From JACVRN01 sp036403815 (lineage in GTDB: Bacteria; Acidobacteriota; Blastocatellia; Pyrinomonadales; Pyrinomonadaceae): 64,000 nucleotides of DNA. Shown here piece after piece: positions 42,366-50,282 of the stretch. Under the pieces are notes generated by a model that worked only from the letters and a program-made list of their open reading frames with translations, had not been told where the DNA came from and searched no databases. Location of the stretch: the NCBI GenBank assembly GCA_036403815.1, contig DASWQH010000023.1:62001-126000 (forward strand), written 5' to 3'. Position numbers and translations under genes: made by a program. Positions within the stretch are counted from its first letter, which is position 1, and every line of letters starts with the position of its first letter.

Positions 42366-42455
42366 TAGAGCTTTAACCTCCGGCGACTCGATTTTCTGCT
42401 TAACTTAATCCTGAGACTAACGCATTCAATCTTCGGCATCAACATCATAAAAGCA

Positions 42456-42544
42456 GGTGACGGGTGTCAGGTGCCGGGTGCCGGTAAAAGAAAATCCAAA
42501 ATGTCTTTCTTCTGACCGGCACCCGGCACCTGACACCCGTCACC
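42456..42544. repeat. Hairpin repeat family D, copy D2
   Basis: The arms 42456-42485 and 42515-42544 are exact complements over 30 bases, starting GGTGACGGGTGTCAGGTGCC. The loop AAAGAAAATCCAAAATGTC starts like the loop of hairpin I. The right arm touches the stop codon of the kelch-like gene. Confidence 0.9.
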
Positions 42545-43554
42545 TATTTCTTCATGTACCAGACATCGTTGCTGTAGATGAATTTGATGTTGCCGTTTTC
42601 AGTGACGGAGAATTTGCCGCCCGTCATGTAGAGCTTGTTATCGAATATCCATGTCGCGACTCCGCCTCTGGGCGACCACGGGGCGGCCTGTTCGCGCCAC
42701 TTGATGCCATCATCCGAAATCAGGACGGCTCGCGTGAACTGGCCGTCGCGGTTTGCTCCGACGAGCCATAGCTTTTCGTCATACACCACGGGCGAGGAAC
42801 CCCAGATGCGCGGAAAGCTGTCTGTGACTCTAGTCCATGTGATGCCGTCTGCCGAAGACCAGACCTCTCGCTCTGCTCGCCCGTCCGTAGGCTCGCCGTC
42901 AATCAGACCGCCGCCGAAAATCCACATCTTATCCCTGAACACGACCGCCGCATTGATAAGTCGCTGGCTCCACCCTGCATGTTCTATAACTCTAGTCCAG
43001 TGAACTCCGTCCGCAGACGCCCAGACATCGTTATAGTAGTTCTTCCCGTCAAAGCCGCCCATCAACCAGATTTTATCTTTGAAGACCAGAGCGCCGTAAA
43101 AGACTCTGCCGGGAAGCTCGCTCCTTTCGGCCACGACCTTCCATCGCTTGAAGTCATCTGTGCTGGCAATGCGCGATGTTAAGCGCATGTTCGTGTAGTT
43201 GCCCTCCATAGTGCCGAGCGCGTAGATGGAATCTTTGAACTGCACGTACTTCTGATAACCGGAGTTCAGTCCGGCAGAAGGAAGCTCCGATTTCGTCCAC
43301 ACTTTGCCGTCCTTCGAGCGCCAGTTGCCCGTTCCGTGAAAAGCCCACATCTCATCACGGACTGTGAAGACAGGAAAGTTATAGCTGCCGGGAAAGGACG
43401 CCGCATCGGTGACCTTCGTCCATGCGTACTGCCCCACATCTTCAACCGGCGTTTTGTCTGCCACGCCGCCCCGGCCATAACCGCAGGCACTCATCAGAGA
43501 GAAGATAAGCAATGCGAGAGCTGACGCAATACGCTTCTGTTTAAGATTAAGCAT
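42544..43554 (-). CDS. Kelch-like beta-propeller lipoprotein
   Basis: Signal peptide with lipobox LMSAC near residue 23, so it is a likely lipoprotein. The remainder consists of about six repeats of the pattern VVFRDKMWIFGGG, VVYDEKLWLVGANRDG, LVFKDKIWLMGGFDGKNYYN alternating with S-x-D-G-x-x-W-T/K. Together they make a six-bladed kelch or galactose-oxidase-type propeller. No copper-ligand pattern of galactose oxidase is seen. It probably binds a ligand or partner at the outer membrane. TAG stop adjoins hairpin D2. Confidence 0.8.
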   Translation of the reverse strand: MLNLKQKRIASALALLIFSLMSACGYGRGGVADKTPVEDVGQYAWTKVTDAASFPGSYNFPVFTVRDEMWAFHGTGNWRSKDGKVWTKSELPSAGLNSGYQKYVQFKDSIYALGTMEGNYTNMRLTSRIASTDDFKRWKVVAERSELPGRVFYGALVFKDKIWLMGGFDGKNYYNDVWASADGVHWTRVIEHAGWSQRLINAAVVFRDKMWIFGGGLIDGEPTDGRAEREVWSSADGITWTRVTDSFPRIWGSSPVVYDEKLWLVGANRDGQFTRAVLISDDGIKWREQAAPWSPRGGVATWIFDNKLYMTGGKFSVTENGNIKFIYSNDVWYMKK

Positions 43555-43603
43555 AAACCCTTCTCTCAGTCTCGCAGAGCTAAAAGTTGAAACGGAAATC
43601 TAA

Positions 43604-43684
43604 ACCACGAATCACACGAAACATCGCGAAGAAACCATCACGAGCACTCATGCTTTGGTTCGTGATGTTTCGTGTGATTCGTGG
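43604..43684. repeat. Hairpin repeat family H, copy H2
   Basis: CCACGAATCACACGAAACATC (first 20 bases from 43604) pairs with GATGTTTCGTGTGATTCGTG at the right (43664-43684). The same words occur in H1 although the loops differ. It fills the gap between the DUF3006 gene and the kelch-like gene. Confidence 0.85.
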
Positions 43685-43715
43685 CTCATGCTTTTTCATC
43701 GCAGTTGATTTCGAT

Positions 43716-44012
43716 TTAGAGCTTGAAATCCTTCTTGTCTTCCGTGCCGCTCTGTCCTTTAAGCTGGTCTTGCAGCTTCTTGATGCGATCTTCCGCACTG
43801 TCGCGTGAAGAGCGGTCAACGGTGATGGTGATACGCAGGTGGTCGCCGTCCGATGCGCCCCTCGGAAGTAGAGAGACTGGAATGTCCATCTGCGTCTTCT
43901 CATCTTCACCTACCAGAAGAGCCGCGACGCCGCCATCTTCTATACGGTCAATGACCGCGTGCGTCTGTTTGGAATTTCCCTTGCGCTCTTGCCGCTCGTC
44001 GTCTTTAACCAT
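43716..44012 (-). CDS. DUF3006 family protein
   Basis: The 98 residues include THAVIDRIEDGGVAALLVG and DIPVSLLPRGASDGDHLRI, the core of the small beta-rich DUF3006 domain, followed by a charged helix (DSAEDRIKKLQDQLK). In Firmicutes the domain often sits next to ComEC-like metallo-beta-lactamase proteins. Here it lies 111 bp downstream of such a gene with hairpin L between. The function is unknown. The ATG at 44012 gives MVKDDERQER. Confidence 0.82.
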   Translation of the reverse strand: MVKDDERQERKGNSKQTHAVIDRIEDGGVAALLVGEDEKTQMDIPVSLLPRGASDGDHLRITITVDRSSRDSAEDRIKKLQDQLKGQSGTEDKKDFKL

Positions 44013-44019
44013 AAGAAGA

Positions 44020-44106
44020 GCAATGCAGAAGGCAGAGTGCAGGATGATGAATTAACAAACGAACTGCTTTTCATTCCGCATTCTGCACTCTGCCTTCTGC
44101 ATTGTT
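44020..44106. repeat. Hairpin repeat L (GCAGAAGGCAGAGTGCA words)
   Basis: CAATGCAGAAGGCAGAGTGC (44031) pairs with GCACTCTGCCTTCTGCATTG (44085-44104), extended inward by GGATGATGAA/TTCATTCCGC. The gap to the DUF3006 start is 8 bases, and to the upstream gene stop 18 bases. Confidence 0.85.
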
Positions 44107-44123
44107 TTTACTCCCTTTCTTCT

Positions 44124-45200
44124 TTATCTGCTGGAGGCGGCGCGTTTTGAGCGCGTTTGTGATGAGTCCGTGTCCACGTCTCCGCGCTGTGGCTCGCTCT
44201 TTTGCGCCGTGCGTCCAGCCCAGAGGTCGCCCGTGGCGGCACGGGCTGTCTGAATCTGGTAGCCCTGCCCGCGCGTCAGTATGGTGATTTCGCCCTGCAA
44301 GTCCGTGCGATAGATTTTGATGCCGAGAGCCTTCAAGCGATCCAGGGCTTCCTGGCTAGGGTGACCATAACGATTGTCTTCGCCGTCAGAGATGAGAGCC
44401 GACTCGAAACCACCCGCGCGCAGGAACTCTTCCGAAGAGGCATACTTTGAGCCGTGATGCCCGACCTTCAGGATTTTGGCTTTGACATTCGCACCCGTTT
44501 TCATCAGGCGAGCTTCCGTTTCGGCTTCGGCATCGCCCGTCAGGAGCATAGAAAAGTCGCCGTAGTCTAAACGGGTCACGACCGAATTGGCATTCGGCTC
44601 GTTCGCGCCTGAGCGCAACTGGTCTTTGGTGAAGAAGGGCTTCACGGGAGCGAGCACGGTTAAGCTTGCATTGCCGCCCAGGTCAAACTTCTGTCCCGGC
44701 TCCGCTCCTATATACTTCGCACCGCTCTCTTTTATCGCCTTGAGAAAATCTTCGTAATTCTTCGTCGCGTTGGGAACCTGACTGTCGAGCACGCTCAAGA
44801 CCTTTGTGGCGCGAATGACTTCGTCTGCGCCGCCTATGTGATCTGCGTGCGCGTGCGTCGCCACCAGCAGGTCAATCTGTTTCAGATTGTAGCGCTTCAT
44901 GGCATCAATGACCGTCTTGCCGCTGCCGGGTGTGCCTGCGTCCACCAGAACAGTCTTGCCGCCCGGCGCGATTATCAAAATGGAATCGCCCTGTCCTACA
45001 TCCAGCATGTGAACCTGTAATTCGTCACCGGAAGGCGGGGGCTGCGGTGTGGGTTTGGGTTGCCGCTTCCACAAGATGCCCGCAATAAACAGTACGGCGA
45101 TGACCGCGACAGCCAGTACCGTCAGGATAACGGCAAGCACTATACAGCCGCGACGGACTTGCGCTTTGCGTTCATCATCAGGTGAAGGTCGAAAACTCAT
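44124..45200 (-). CDS. ComEC/Rec2-like metallo-beta-lactamase-fold hydrolase, membrane-anchored (paralogue)
   Basis: It begins with a basic segment and a single hydrophobic helix (GCIVLAVILTVLAVAVIAVLF). The MBL domain shows HMLDVGQGDSILI, VLVDAGTPGSGK, THAHADHIGGADEV, LLTGDAEAETEARL and LKVGHHGSKYASSEEF. It is more compact than the copy at 41139 because it lacks the Lys/Pro insertion. The two probably arose by duplication. Substrate is likely extracytoplasmic nucleic acid or nucleotide, by analogy with ComEC only. The C-terminus is Ser/Arg-rich and may be disordered. Confidence 0.87.
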   Translation of the reverse strand: MSFRPSPDDERKAQVRRGCIVLAVILTVLAVAVIAVLFIAGILWKRQPKPTPQPPPSGDELQVHMLDVGQGDSILIIAPGGKTVLVDAGTPGSGKTVIDAMKRYNLKQIDLLVATHAHADHIGGADEVIRATKVLSVLDSQVPNATKNYEDFLKAIKESGAKYIGAEPGQKFDLGGNASLTVLAPVKPFFTKDQLRSGANEPNANSVVTRLDYGDFSMLLTGDAEAETEARLMKTGANVKAKILKVGHHGSKYASSEEFLRAGGFESALISDGEDNRYGHPSQEALDRLKALGIKIYRTDLQGEITILTRGQGYQIQTARAATGDLWAGRTAQKSEPQRGDVDTDSSQTRSKRAASSR

Positions 45201-45317
45201 ACAGGGTTCTTTGATTAAGACAAGCGAGGGGAAAATTTAGTAGTGGTATAGATGAAAGTTGAGCGTGATGCAAATTGTCGCTCAACGAAGCTACGCAGAA
45301 GATGCAGAGATAACATA

Positions 45318-45393
45318 GGTCAGTACCGCCTGCGTGAGCGGGCGGGTCTCAAGCGCGGCTAATACCCGCCCGCTCACGCAGGCGGTACTGACC
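45318..45393. repeat. Perfect 30-bp inverted repeat M
   Basis: GGTCAGTACCGCCTGCGTGA (45318) through 45347 is exactly complementary to 45364-45393, with a 16-base loop. It lies between the stop of the 45444-46394 gene and the start of the downstream hydrolase gene. High GC, no T-run; a terminator or another single-copy member of the hairpin set. Confidence 0.85.
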
Positions 45394-45443
45394 TGCTCTG
45401 CGCTTCCTTCGCTTTCCTTTTACTCAACCCACAATTGAAAACA

Positions 45444-46394
45444 TTATTCCGATTCACTCGAATAGATGTACTTGTAAACCGGCTCTCCCTGAAGCGTCTC
45501 GTCTATTTCGGCGCGCATCTTCTCTTTACTGATTCCTTCGTGCGTTTTGTACTCGCGATTGAAGAACGACCAGCCCTCGTCCAGTTTGCCCGCGTAGATG
45601 TATTTGAGCGTGACCTGAAGCACGGCGCTAAAATAGCGCTCGGTATAGACATCATCCTTGTCCAGGTTCCCCTGAGCTTTAAGAGTCTCAAGCTCTTTGA
45701 TGTCCGTCTCAAGCCCTTCGAGGGCGTAAGACTGGAACCTGCGATTCGCCGGACGGTATTCGCCCGCCTCTTTATCGTAAGCGAAAACCGCTTGCGGAAA
45801 AACAGAGGAGGCGTGCGACATGTGGAAATAATCAAAGGCCATGATCGAGTGCTTGAACTCAAACGCCCCGTCCGCGTCAATGTCAACGGGCAACAGCATG
45901 TTTCCGGTTCCGTATTTTCCGTTATCGAAGAGCAGATGCGGGTTCGTCGTGGAAAGGTCATATATCCAGTAGGAGTAGCAGCAATGAGCGCCGCCTGAAT
46001 ATTGCTCCACGACCAACTGTTTCGACTCGTTGCCGGTGAAGGGAAAGAGGCCGAAGTTCGTCCATTCCTTATTCTCACCGTTGTCGAACTTTGCCAGCGT
46101 CTTAGTGCCCTTCTTCAGGGTCGCAAACCATACATCCTCTCCCCTGGCCTGAGCCTTTTCGATGACGTAGCCTTTGTAAGAGAGCCTGTCCTCTTTTGTA
46201 TAAACTTTATCGAGCGCGCTGGTGTCGTCCTGTTGTTCGGCGGCGGAGACGACCTGCGCTGTGACTAACGGGAGATCAGTCGAGGGGCGCTTGCCCGTTA
46301 AAAAGCGATGGCGGTATACCCAGAGGCTAGCCGGAGCAACCCCGAAAACGAGCGTGAGGAGCGAGGTGGTCAAAAGAGCCTTACGACGATTCAT
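45444..46394 (-). CDS. Exported or membrane-anchored hypothetical protein
   Basis: The N-terminal segment LLTTSLLTLVFGVAPASLWV is a signal anchor preceded by MNRRK. The 270-residue exported part is acidic and soluble. It includes SYKGYVIEKAQARGEDVWFA, SGGAHCCYSYWIYDLS and MLLPVDIDADGAFEFKHSIM. The D-I-D-A-D-G stretch resembles a calcium-binding loop, and the layout recalls VCBS/FG-GAP-type or lysozyme-inhibitor-like periplasmic proteins. I do not recognise a named family. It is followed by inverted repeat M and preceded by purF on the same strand. Confidence 0.65.
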   Translation of the reverse strand: MNRRKALLTTSLLTLVFGVAPASLWVYRHRFLTGKRPSTDLPLVTAQVVSAAEQQDDTSALDKVYTKEDRLSYKGYVIEKAQARGEDVWFATLKKGTKTLAKFDNGENKEWTNFGLFPFTGNESKQLVVEQYSGGAHCCYSYWIYDLSTTNPHLLFDNGKYGTGNMLLPVDIDADGAFEFKHSIMAFDYFHMSHASSVFPQAVFAYDKEAGEYRPANRRFQSYALEGLETDIKELETLKAQGNLDKDDVYTERYFSAVLQVTLKYIYAGKLDEGWSFFNREYKTHEGISKEKMRAEIDETLQGEPVYKYIYSSESE

Positions 46395-46521
46395 CAGTTA
46401 TGCTTTCCGTGCTGAACTTCCAGAATGTTTGTGTGTTCGCGCTCCACGGGGGAAATGCTCTTTTAGGAGCGGCAAAGCTTAGATGTCACAGGGGATGCGA
46501 CGGATGTTTCGTACTCTCACT

Positions 46522-47997
46522 TTAATTATCCGAAGGCACAGGCTCGTGCTCACGCGCAAACTGCGTCTCTGCCTCGCGTGTGATGCGCGTTGGATAGCGC
46601 CCAGTCCAACAGGCCACGCAGGCCGAAGCGGGGTCAACGCCTGTGGCTTCGAGCATACCTTCAAGCGACAGGTAGCCGAGCGAATCCGCTTCTATGAAGC
46701 GACAAATCTCTTCGACGGACATCTGCGCGGCAATCAGATCGGACTTGTTCGGCGTGTCCACGCCGTAATAGCAGGGGCTTAAAGTCGGCGGGCAGCTGAT
46801 GCGCATATGCACCTCGCGCGCTCCGGCCTCTCTGACCATACGGACTATCTTCTTGGAGGTCGTGCCGCGCACTATGGAATCGTCAATCAGGACTATGCTG
46901 CGGCCTTCTATCAGATGCCGCACGGGGTTCAGCTTGATGCGCACGCCGAAGGAGCGTATGGACTGCTTAGGCTCTATGAAGGTGCGGCCAACGTAGTGAT
47001 TACGCACTAGACCCTGACGATAGTTGATGCCGCTTTGCGCGGCGTAGCCTATGGCCGCCGCCACGCCCGAATCCGGTACGGGCACGACTATGTCTGCGTC
47101 AGCCGGATGCTCAAGCGCAAGACGCTTGCCCATCTTGTGACGCGATTCGTTGACCGAGTGGCCGAAGATGACCGAATCGGGGCGCGCGAAATAGACGTGC
47201 TCGAAGATGCACATGGAATGCGTGCGCACAGGCAGTGGATGCGATGAATGCAGCCCGTAGCGGTCAATGATAATCATCTCACCCGGCTCTACATCGCGCT
47301 CGTAGGTCGCGTCAATCAGATCGAAGGCGCAGGTTTCCGAAGCGACCACCCAGGCGTCGTTCAGGCGACCGAGCGCCAAGGGGCGAAAGCCGCGCGGGTC
47401 GCGCACGGCGACCAGAGAGTCGGGCGTCAGGAAGAGCATGGAGAACGCGCCCTCTGTTTCGCACAGGACTTCTGGAATGGCTTCCGCGACTGTACGGGAT
47501 TGAGAGCGTGCGATGCCGTGAAGCACGACTTCCGTATCGGATGTGGAGGAGAAGATTGCTCCGGCTCTCTCCAGCCTCTTTCGTTCTTCGGAAGCGAAGG
47601 GGAGATTGCCGTTGTGACAGACGGCAATCTGCCCGTGCTGGCAGGCGACCAGAAAGGGCTGCGCTTCGCGTATGGAGACTTCGCCCGCGGTCGAGTAGCG
47701 AACGTGGCCTATGGCGCTTGCGCCGGGAAGGCTGTCGAGCGTCGCCTGATCAAAGACATCCGAGACGAGTCCCATAGCGCGCTGTGAGCGCAACTCAATC
47801 CCGTCCGAAGAGACTATGCCGCAGGACTCCTGCCCGCGATGCTGCAAAGCGTAGAGTCCTAGGTAAGTCAGGCGCGCGGCCTCCGCGTGGCCGTAGATGC
47901 CGAACACGCCGCACTCATCACGAAACTTGTCAGGCTGTTGATTGCTCAAAGGGTTAACCGTTCTCCCACATCTGCTGCCGCACAAAGAGAGGCACAT
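46522..47997 (-). CDS. purF: Amidophosphoribosyltransferase
   Basis: The Ntn-type glutaminase part starts after a 28-residue leader at Cys29 (DECGVFGIYGH), which must be exposed by propeptide removal. It contains ALQHRGQESCG and HVRYSTAG. The PRTase part has VVPVPDSG and the PRPP loop VLIDDSIVRGTTSKK. The C-terminal cysteines (CPP, CYYG, ACVACWTGRYP) match the iron-sulphur type found in Bacillus. It is the first step of purine synthesis. Divergent from the glutaredoxin gene across hairpin D3. The ATG at 47997 lacks an obvious ribosome binding site. Confidence 0.96.
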   Translation of the reverse strand: MCLSLCGSRCGRTVNPLSNQQPDKFRDECGVFGIYGHAEAARLTYLGLYALQHRGQESCGIVSSDGIELRSQRAMGLVSDVFDQATLDSLPGASAIGHVRYSTAGEVSIREAQPFLVACQHGQIAVCHNGNLPFASEERKRLERAGAIFSSTSDTEVVLHGIARSQSRTVAEAIPEVLCETEGAFSMLFLTPDSLVAVRDPRGFRPLALGRLNDAWVVASETCAFDLIDATYERDVEPGEMIIIDRYGLHSSHPLPVRTHSMCIFEHVYFARPDSVIFGHSVNESRHKMGKRLALEHPADADIVVPVPDSGVAAAIGYAAQSGINYRQGLVRNHYVGRTFIEPKQSIRSFGVRIKLNPVRHLIEGRSIVLIDDSIVRGTTSKKIVRMVREAGAREVHMRISCPPTLSPCYYGVDTPNKSDLIAAQMSVEEICRFIEADSLGYLSLEGMLEATGVDPASACVACWTGRYPTRITREAETQFAREHEPVPSDN

Positions 47998-48047
47998 GAA
48001 AGTGTAACGTGACTATTCTAAAGTGAAAAGGCGAAAAGCAGAATGAT

Positions 48048-48143
48048 GAATGGGTGACGGGTGTCAGGTGCCGGGTATCGGCAAGAAAGGGAGAGCGTGA
48101 TTTTCTTTTACCGGCACCTGTCACCTGACACCCGATACCCATT
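48048..48143. repeat. Hairpin repeat family D, copy D3
   Basis: GAATGGGTGACGGGTGTCAG (48048) pairs with CTGACACCCGATACCCATTC at 48124-48143; a second register GGTGCCGGGTATCGG/CCGGCACCTGTCACC is also possible. The loop includes GATTTTCTTTTA. Here the hairpin stands between divergent genes (purF and glutaredoxin), unlike the other D copies. Confidence 0.85.
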
Positions 48144-48187
48144 CCGCTATCATGTGCGAAAACTTTGAGAGCGGAGGAACCGGGGGA

Positions 48188-48439
48188 ATGAGCAAGATAA
48201 AAGTTTACGGGGCGGACTGGTGCGGGGATACGAAGCGCACTCTACGGCATCTGGACGAGTTGGGCGTGGATTACGATTACATCAACATAGAGCAGGATGA
48301 AGAGGCTGCGCGCTGGGTCAGGGAACAGAACGAGGGCAAAGAGCGTAAACCGACTGTGCAGATAAACGGGCGCGTGCTCTCTGAGCCAGGCAATGAGGAA
48401 CTGGACGCAGCCCTTCAAGGGATGAGGGCGGAGGGATGA
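48188..48439 (+). CDS. Glutaredoxin-like protein with monothiol-type CGDT site
   Basis: From the ATG at 48188, with GGAGG and GGGGGA just upstream, the 83 residues begin MSKIKVYGADWCGDTKRTLR. The fold is glutaredoxin: thioredoxin-like strand, active-site Cys, VDYDYINIEQDEEAARWV, and the cis-Pro segment KPTVQING. The second Cys of a classical CxxC is replaced by Thr (C-G-D-T), so only monothiol chemistry is expected, as in mycoredoxin-like or NrdH-like variants. The last Gly codon and TGA are part of hairpin K. Confidence 0.87.
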   Translation: MSKIKVYGADWCGDTKRTLRHLDELGVDYDYINIEQDEEAARWVREQNEGKERKPTVQINGRVLSEPGNEELDAALQGMRAEG

Positions 48440-48540
48440 GGGATGAAGTCGAGGACAAAGCTTCGCTTTGATTCTTTTAATTTGATTCACGCCGTAGGCG
48501 TGTCCAAAACTTCATCCCTCATCCCTCATCCCTCATCCTT
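48420..48540. repeat. Hairpin repeat K (GAGGGATGAGGGATGAA words)
   Basis: GGGATGAGGGATGAAGTC (to 48450) pairs with three copies of CATCCCTCATCCCT at the right (48511-48540). The loop holds smaller hairpins AAAGCTTCGCTTT and ACGCCGTAGGCGT and the motif TTGATTCTTTTAATTTG. It includes the glutaredoxin stop codon. Confidence 0.82.
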
Positions 48541-48621
48541 AGCTTTTATGCTTTGCCTGTTTCTTCATACGGATGATAGATTCTTTGTTGAACGCCTCCT
48601 TTGAATGGACTCTTTAAGTAA

Positions 48622-49134
48622 GTGAACACATCAGGTCTCGCCTACCAGACTGCAATCGTTTTGATGAGAATCGCGCTCGTGCTGGCGCTCGTCGGCGCAG
48701 GATGGAGCGTGTATCGCAGGCTTCCCGCAGATGAATATGCTCCGAGCGGCGCTGGGGGAAACGCGAATACTACTGCGCTCTCTATACAGTTGCTCCTGTC
48801 GCCTGAAGATGCGGGCGCACCCTTGAGTGTTCCGGTGGAGCTTTATCCTGTGGACATCGCGGCGGTCAGGCGTGAGTATGCTTCCGAGCCGCGACCCGGT
48901 CTTCGCTTCGACGAGTTTCTCAAGCGGCGTATGCGCGGGCGCACGCCCCTTGAGGCACAGCTTAACCAGCAGGGACAGGCGACCATTAACATCACGCCCG
49001 GCAAGTGGTGGCTACACGTCGTGCTCGCAGGCCAACATAATGTAGAGTGGCGTCTGCCCATCAACGTCTACGGGCGCACGCAGACCATCCAGCTCACTTC
49101 TGAAAACGCCTACGCGCGCACGAAGACATTTTGA
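48622..49134 (+). CDS. Membrane-anchored hypothetical protein
   Basis: The 170-residue product has one N-terminal helix (TAIVLMRIALVLALVGAGWS), then a soluble domain with TTALSIQLLLSPEDAGAPLS, VPVELYPVDIAAVRREY and a C-terminal beta part INITPGKWWLHVVLAGQHNV EWRLPINVYGRTQTIQL. The latter looks like a carboxypeptidase-regulatory or transthyretin-like beta sandwich. The GTG at 48622 is a possible start; an ATG at 48664 (MRIALVLALV) is a good alternative. No family is recognised. Hairpin E3 follows 3 bases after its stop. Confidence 0.55.
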   Translation: MNTSGLAYQTAIVLMRIALVLALVGAGWSVYRRLPADEYAPSGAGGNANTTALSIQLLLSPEDAGAPLSVPVELYPVDIAAVRREYASEPRPGLRFDEFLKRRMRGRTPLEAQLNQQGQATINITPGKWWLHVVLAGQHNVEWRLPINVYGRTQTIQLTSENAYARTKTF

Positions 49135-49137
49135 AAG

Positions 49138-49217
49138 CAGAGGTCAGAGGCCAGAGGTTAGAGGTCAGTCGTTGACTCTCTTTTTACTAACCTCTGACCT
49201 CTAACCTCTAGCCTCTA
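49138..49217. repeat. Hairpin repeat family E, copy E3
   Basis: GCAGAGGTCAGAGGCCAGAGG words (49137-49168) pair with AACCTCTGACCTCTAACCTC and following words (49189-49217). The loop GTTGACTCTCTTTTTACT is nearly that of E1. It fills the 88 bp between a stop codon and the ATG of the dehydrogenase, leaving only TATTTTT before the start. Confidence 0.87.
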
Positions 49218-49222
49218 TTTTT

Positions 49223-50185
49223 ATGAAAGCGTTGAGATACGAAAACGGTCGGCTTGCGGTGGCTGAGGTTGCCGAAGCCTTGGATGAAAGGGAAGCGGTG
49301 GTGCGCGTTACCCTTTCGGGCATCTGTAATACGGATGTGGAGATTGTGCGCGGGTATGCAGGGTTTGAAGGAACAATCGGGCATGAGTTTGTGGGCGTCG
49401 TGGAGAGCGCGCCCGGTGCGCCTCATCTGTTGGGTAAGCGTGTGGTCGGAGAGATCAACGCAGGCTGTGGGCTATGCGAATTGTGTCGCGGCGGGGATGC
49501 GCGGCATTGCCTTACACGTACGGTGCTAGGCATCGTCGGACGCGACGGCGCGCATGCGGAAGCTTTAAGACTTCCGGTTGTGAATCTTCTATGTGTGCCT
49601 GATAGTGTGCCGGATGAGCGAGCAGTCTTCGCCGAACCGCTGGCGGCAGCATGGGGAATCACTGAGCGCGTCACCATTGATAACCGGACGCGCGTGGCCG
49701 TCATAGGCGACGGCAAGCTGGGGCTGCTGTGCGCGCAGGCTCTCAGCTTAGCCACGCCCGCGCGCCTTGTTCTCATAGGCAAGCACAGGAACAAGCTGGA
49801 CATAGCGGCGCGGCGCGGCATCGAAACCGCCACGCTCGAAGACGTGCAAGGTAGTTGGGCGCGCGAGTTTGATGTAGTCGTGGAAGCTTCGGGTTCGGAG
49901 AGCGGCTTTGCGTTGGCGCTCTCTATCCTGCGCCCTCGCGGCACGCTCGTGCTCAAGTCAACATTTCACGGCGAGACGCGTGTCGCGGCTGCGCGCATTG
50001 TCGTGGACGAAATCAGCGTCGTCGGCTCGCGCTGCGGTCGCTTTGCCCCGGCGCTTGAATTGCTCGGACGCGGCGAGATTGATGTCGAGAGCTTAATCAG
50101 CGAAGAATATTCTTTGGCCGAAGGCGTGCGTGCTATGGAACGCGCCACAGCCCCAGGCGTCATCAAAGTCTTATTAAGACCGTAA
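49223..50185 (+). CDS. Zinc-dependent medium-chain alcohol/polyol dehydrogenase
   Basis: The 320-residue MDR protein has the catalytic zinc ligands Cys (SGICNTDVEIV) and His-Glu (IGHEFVGVVE), a structural zinc loop CGLCELCRGGDARHC, and the Rossmann motif VAVIGDGKLGLLCAQ. It oxidises an alcohol or sugar alcohol with NAD(P). The shortened length (usual 340-350) reflects a tight C-terminus. The ATG at 49223 has no Shine-Dalgarno sequence: hairpin E3 ends 5 bases upstream. The stop TAA is one base from hairpin J. Confidence 0.88.
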   Translation: MKALRYENGRLAVAEVAEALDEREAVVRVTLSGICNTDVEIVRGYAGFEGTIGHEFVGVVESAPGAPHLLGKRVVGEINAGCGLCELCRGGDARHCLTRTVLGIVGRDGAHAEALRLPVVNLLCVPDSVPDERAVFAEPLAAAWGITERVTIDNRTRVAVIGDGKLGLLCAQALSLATPARLVLIGKHRNKLDIAARRGIETATLEDVQGSWAREFDVVVEASGSESGFALALSILRPRGTLVLKSTFHGETRVAAARIVVDEISVVGSRCGRFAPALELLGRGEIDVESLISEEYSLAEGVRAMERATAPGVIKVLLRP

Positions 50186-50186
50186 A

Positions 50187-50280
50187 GCAGTCAGCAATCA
50201 GCAGTCAGCGTTCAGCAATCAAACGCAATGTATCTGCGTTATGCCTTGCGCCGCCTTCTCTTGCTGATTGCTGATTGCTT
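50187..50280. repeat. Hairpin repeat J (AGCAATCAGCAGTCAGC words)
   Basis: AGCAGTCAGCAATCAGCAGT (about 50187) pairs with TTGCTGATTGCTGATTGCTT at 50261-50280, with a small AACGCAATGTATCTGCGTT hairpin in the loop (50223-50241). It fills the gap between the dehydrogenase stop and the transporter ATG at 50283. Confidence 0.85.
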
Positions 50281-50282
50281 CT

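Noticed and set aside
41397..42368. 323-codon open frame on the plus strand across the ComEC-like hydrolase gene
   Set aside because: It mirrors the codon pattern of the real gene; the product is Arg/His/Leu-rich without any domain.
46522..47997. Possibility that purF starts later, near a VNPLSNQQ segment
   Set aside because: The codon there is GTT, not GTG, so it cannot be a start. The ATG at 47997 is the only reasonable choice upstream of the catalytic Cys.
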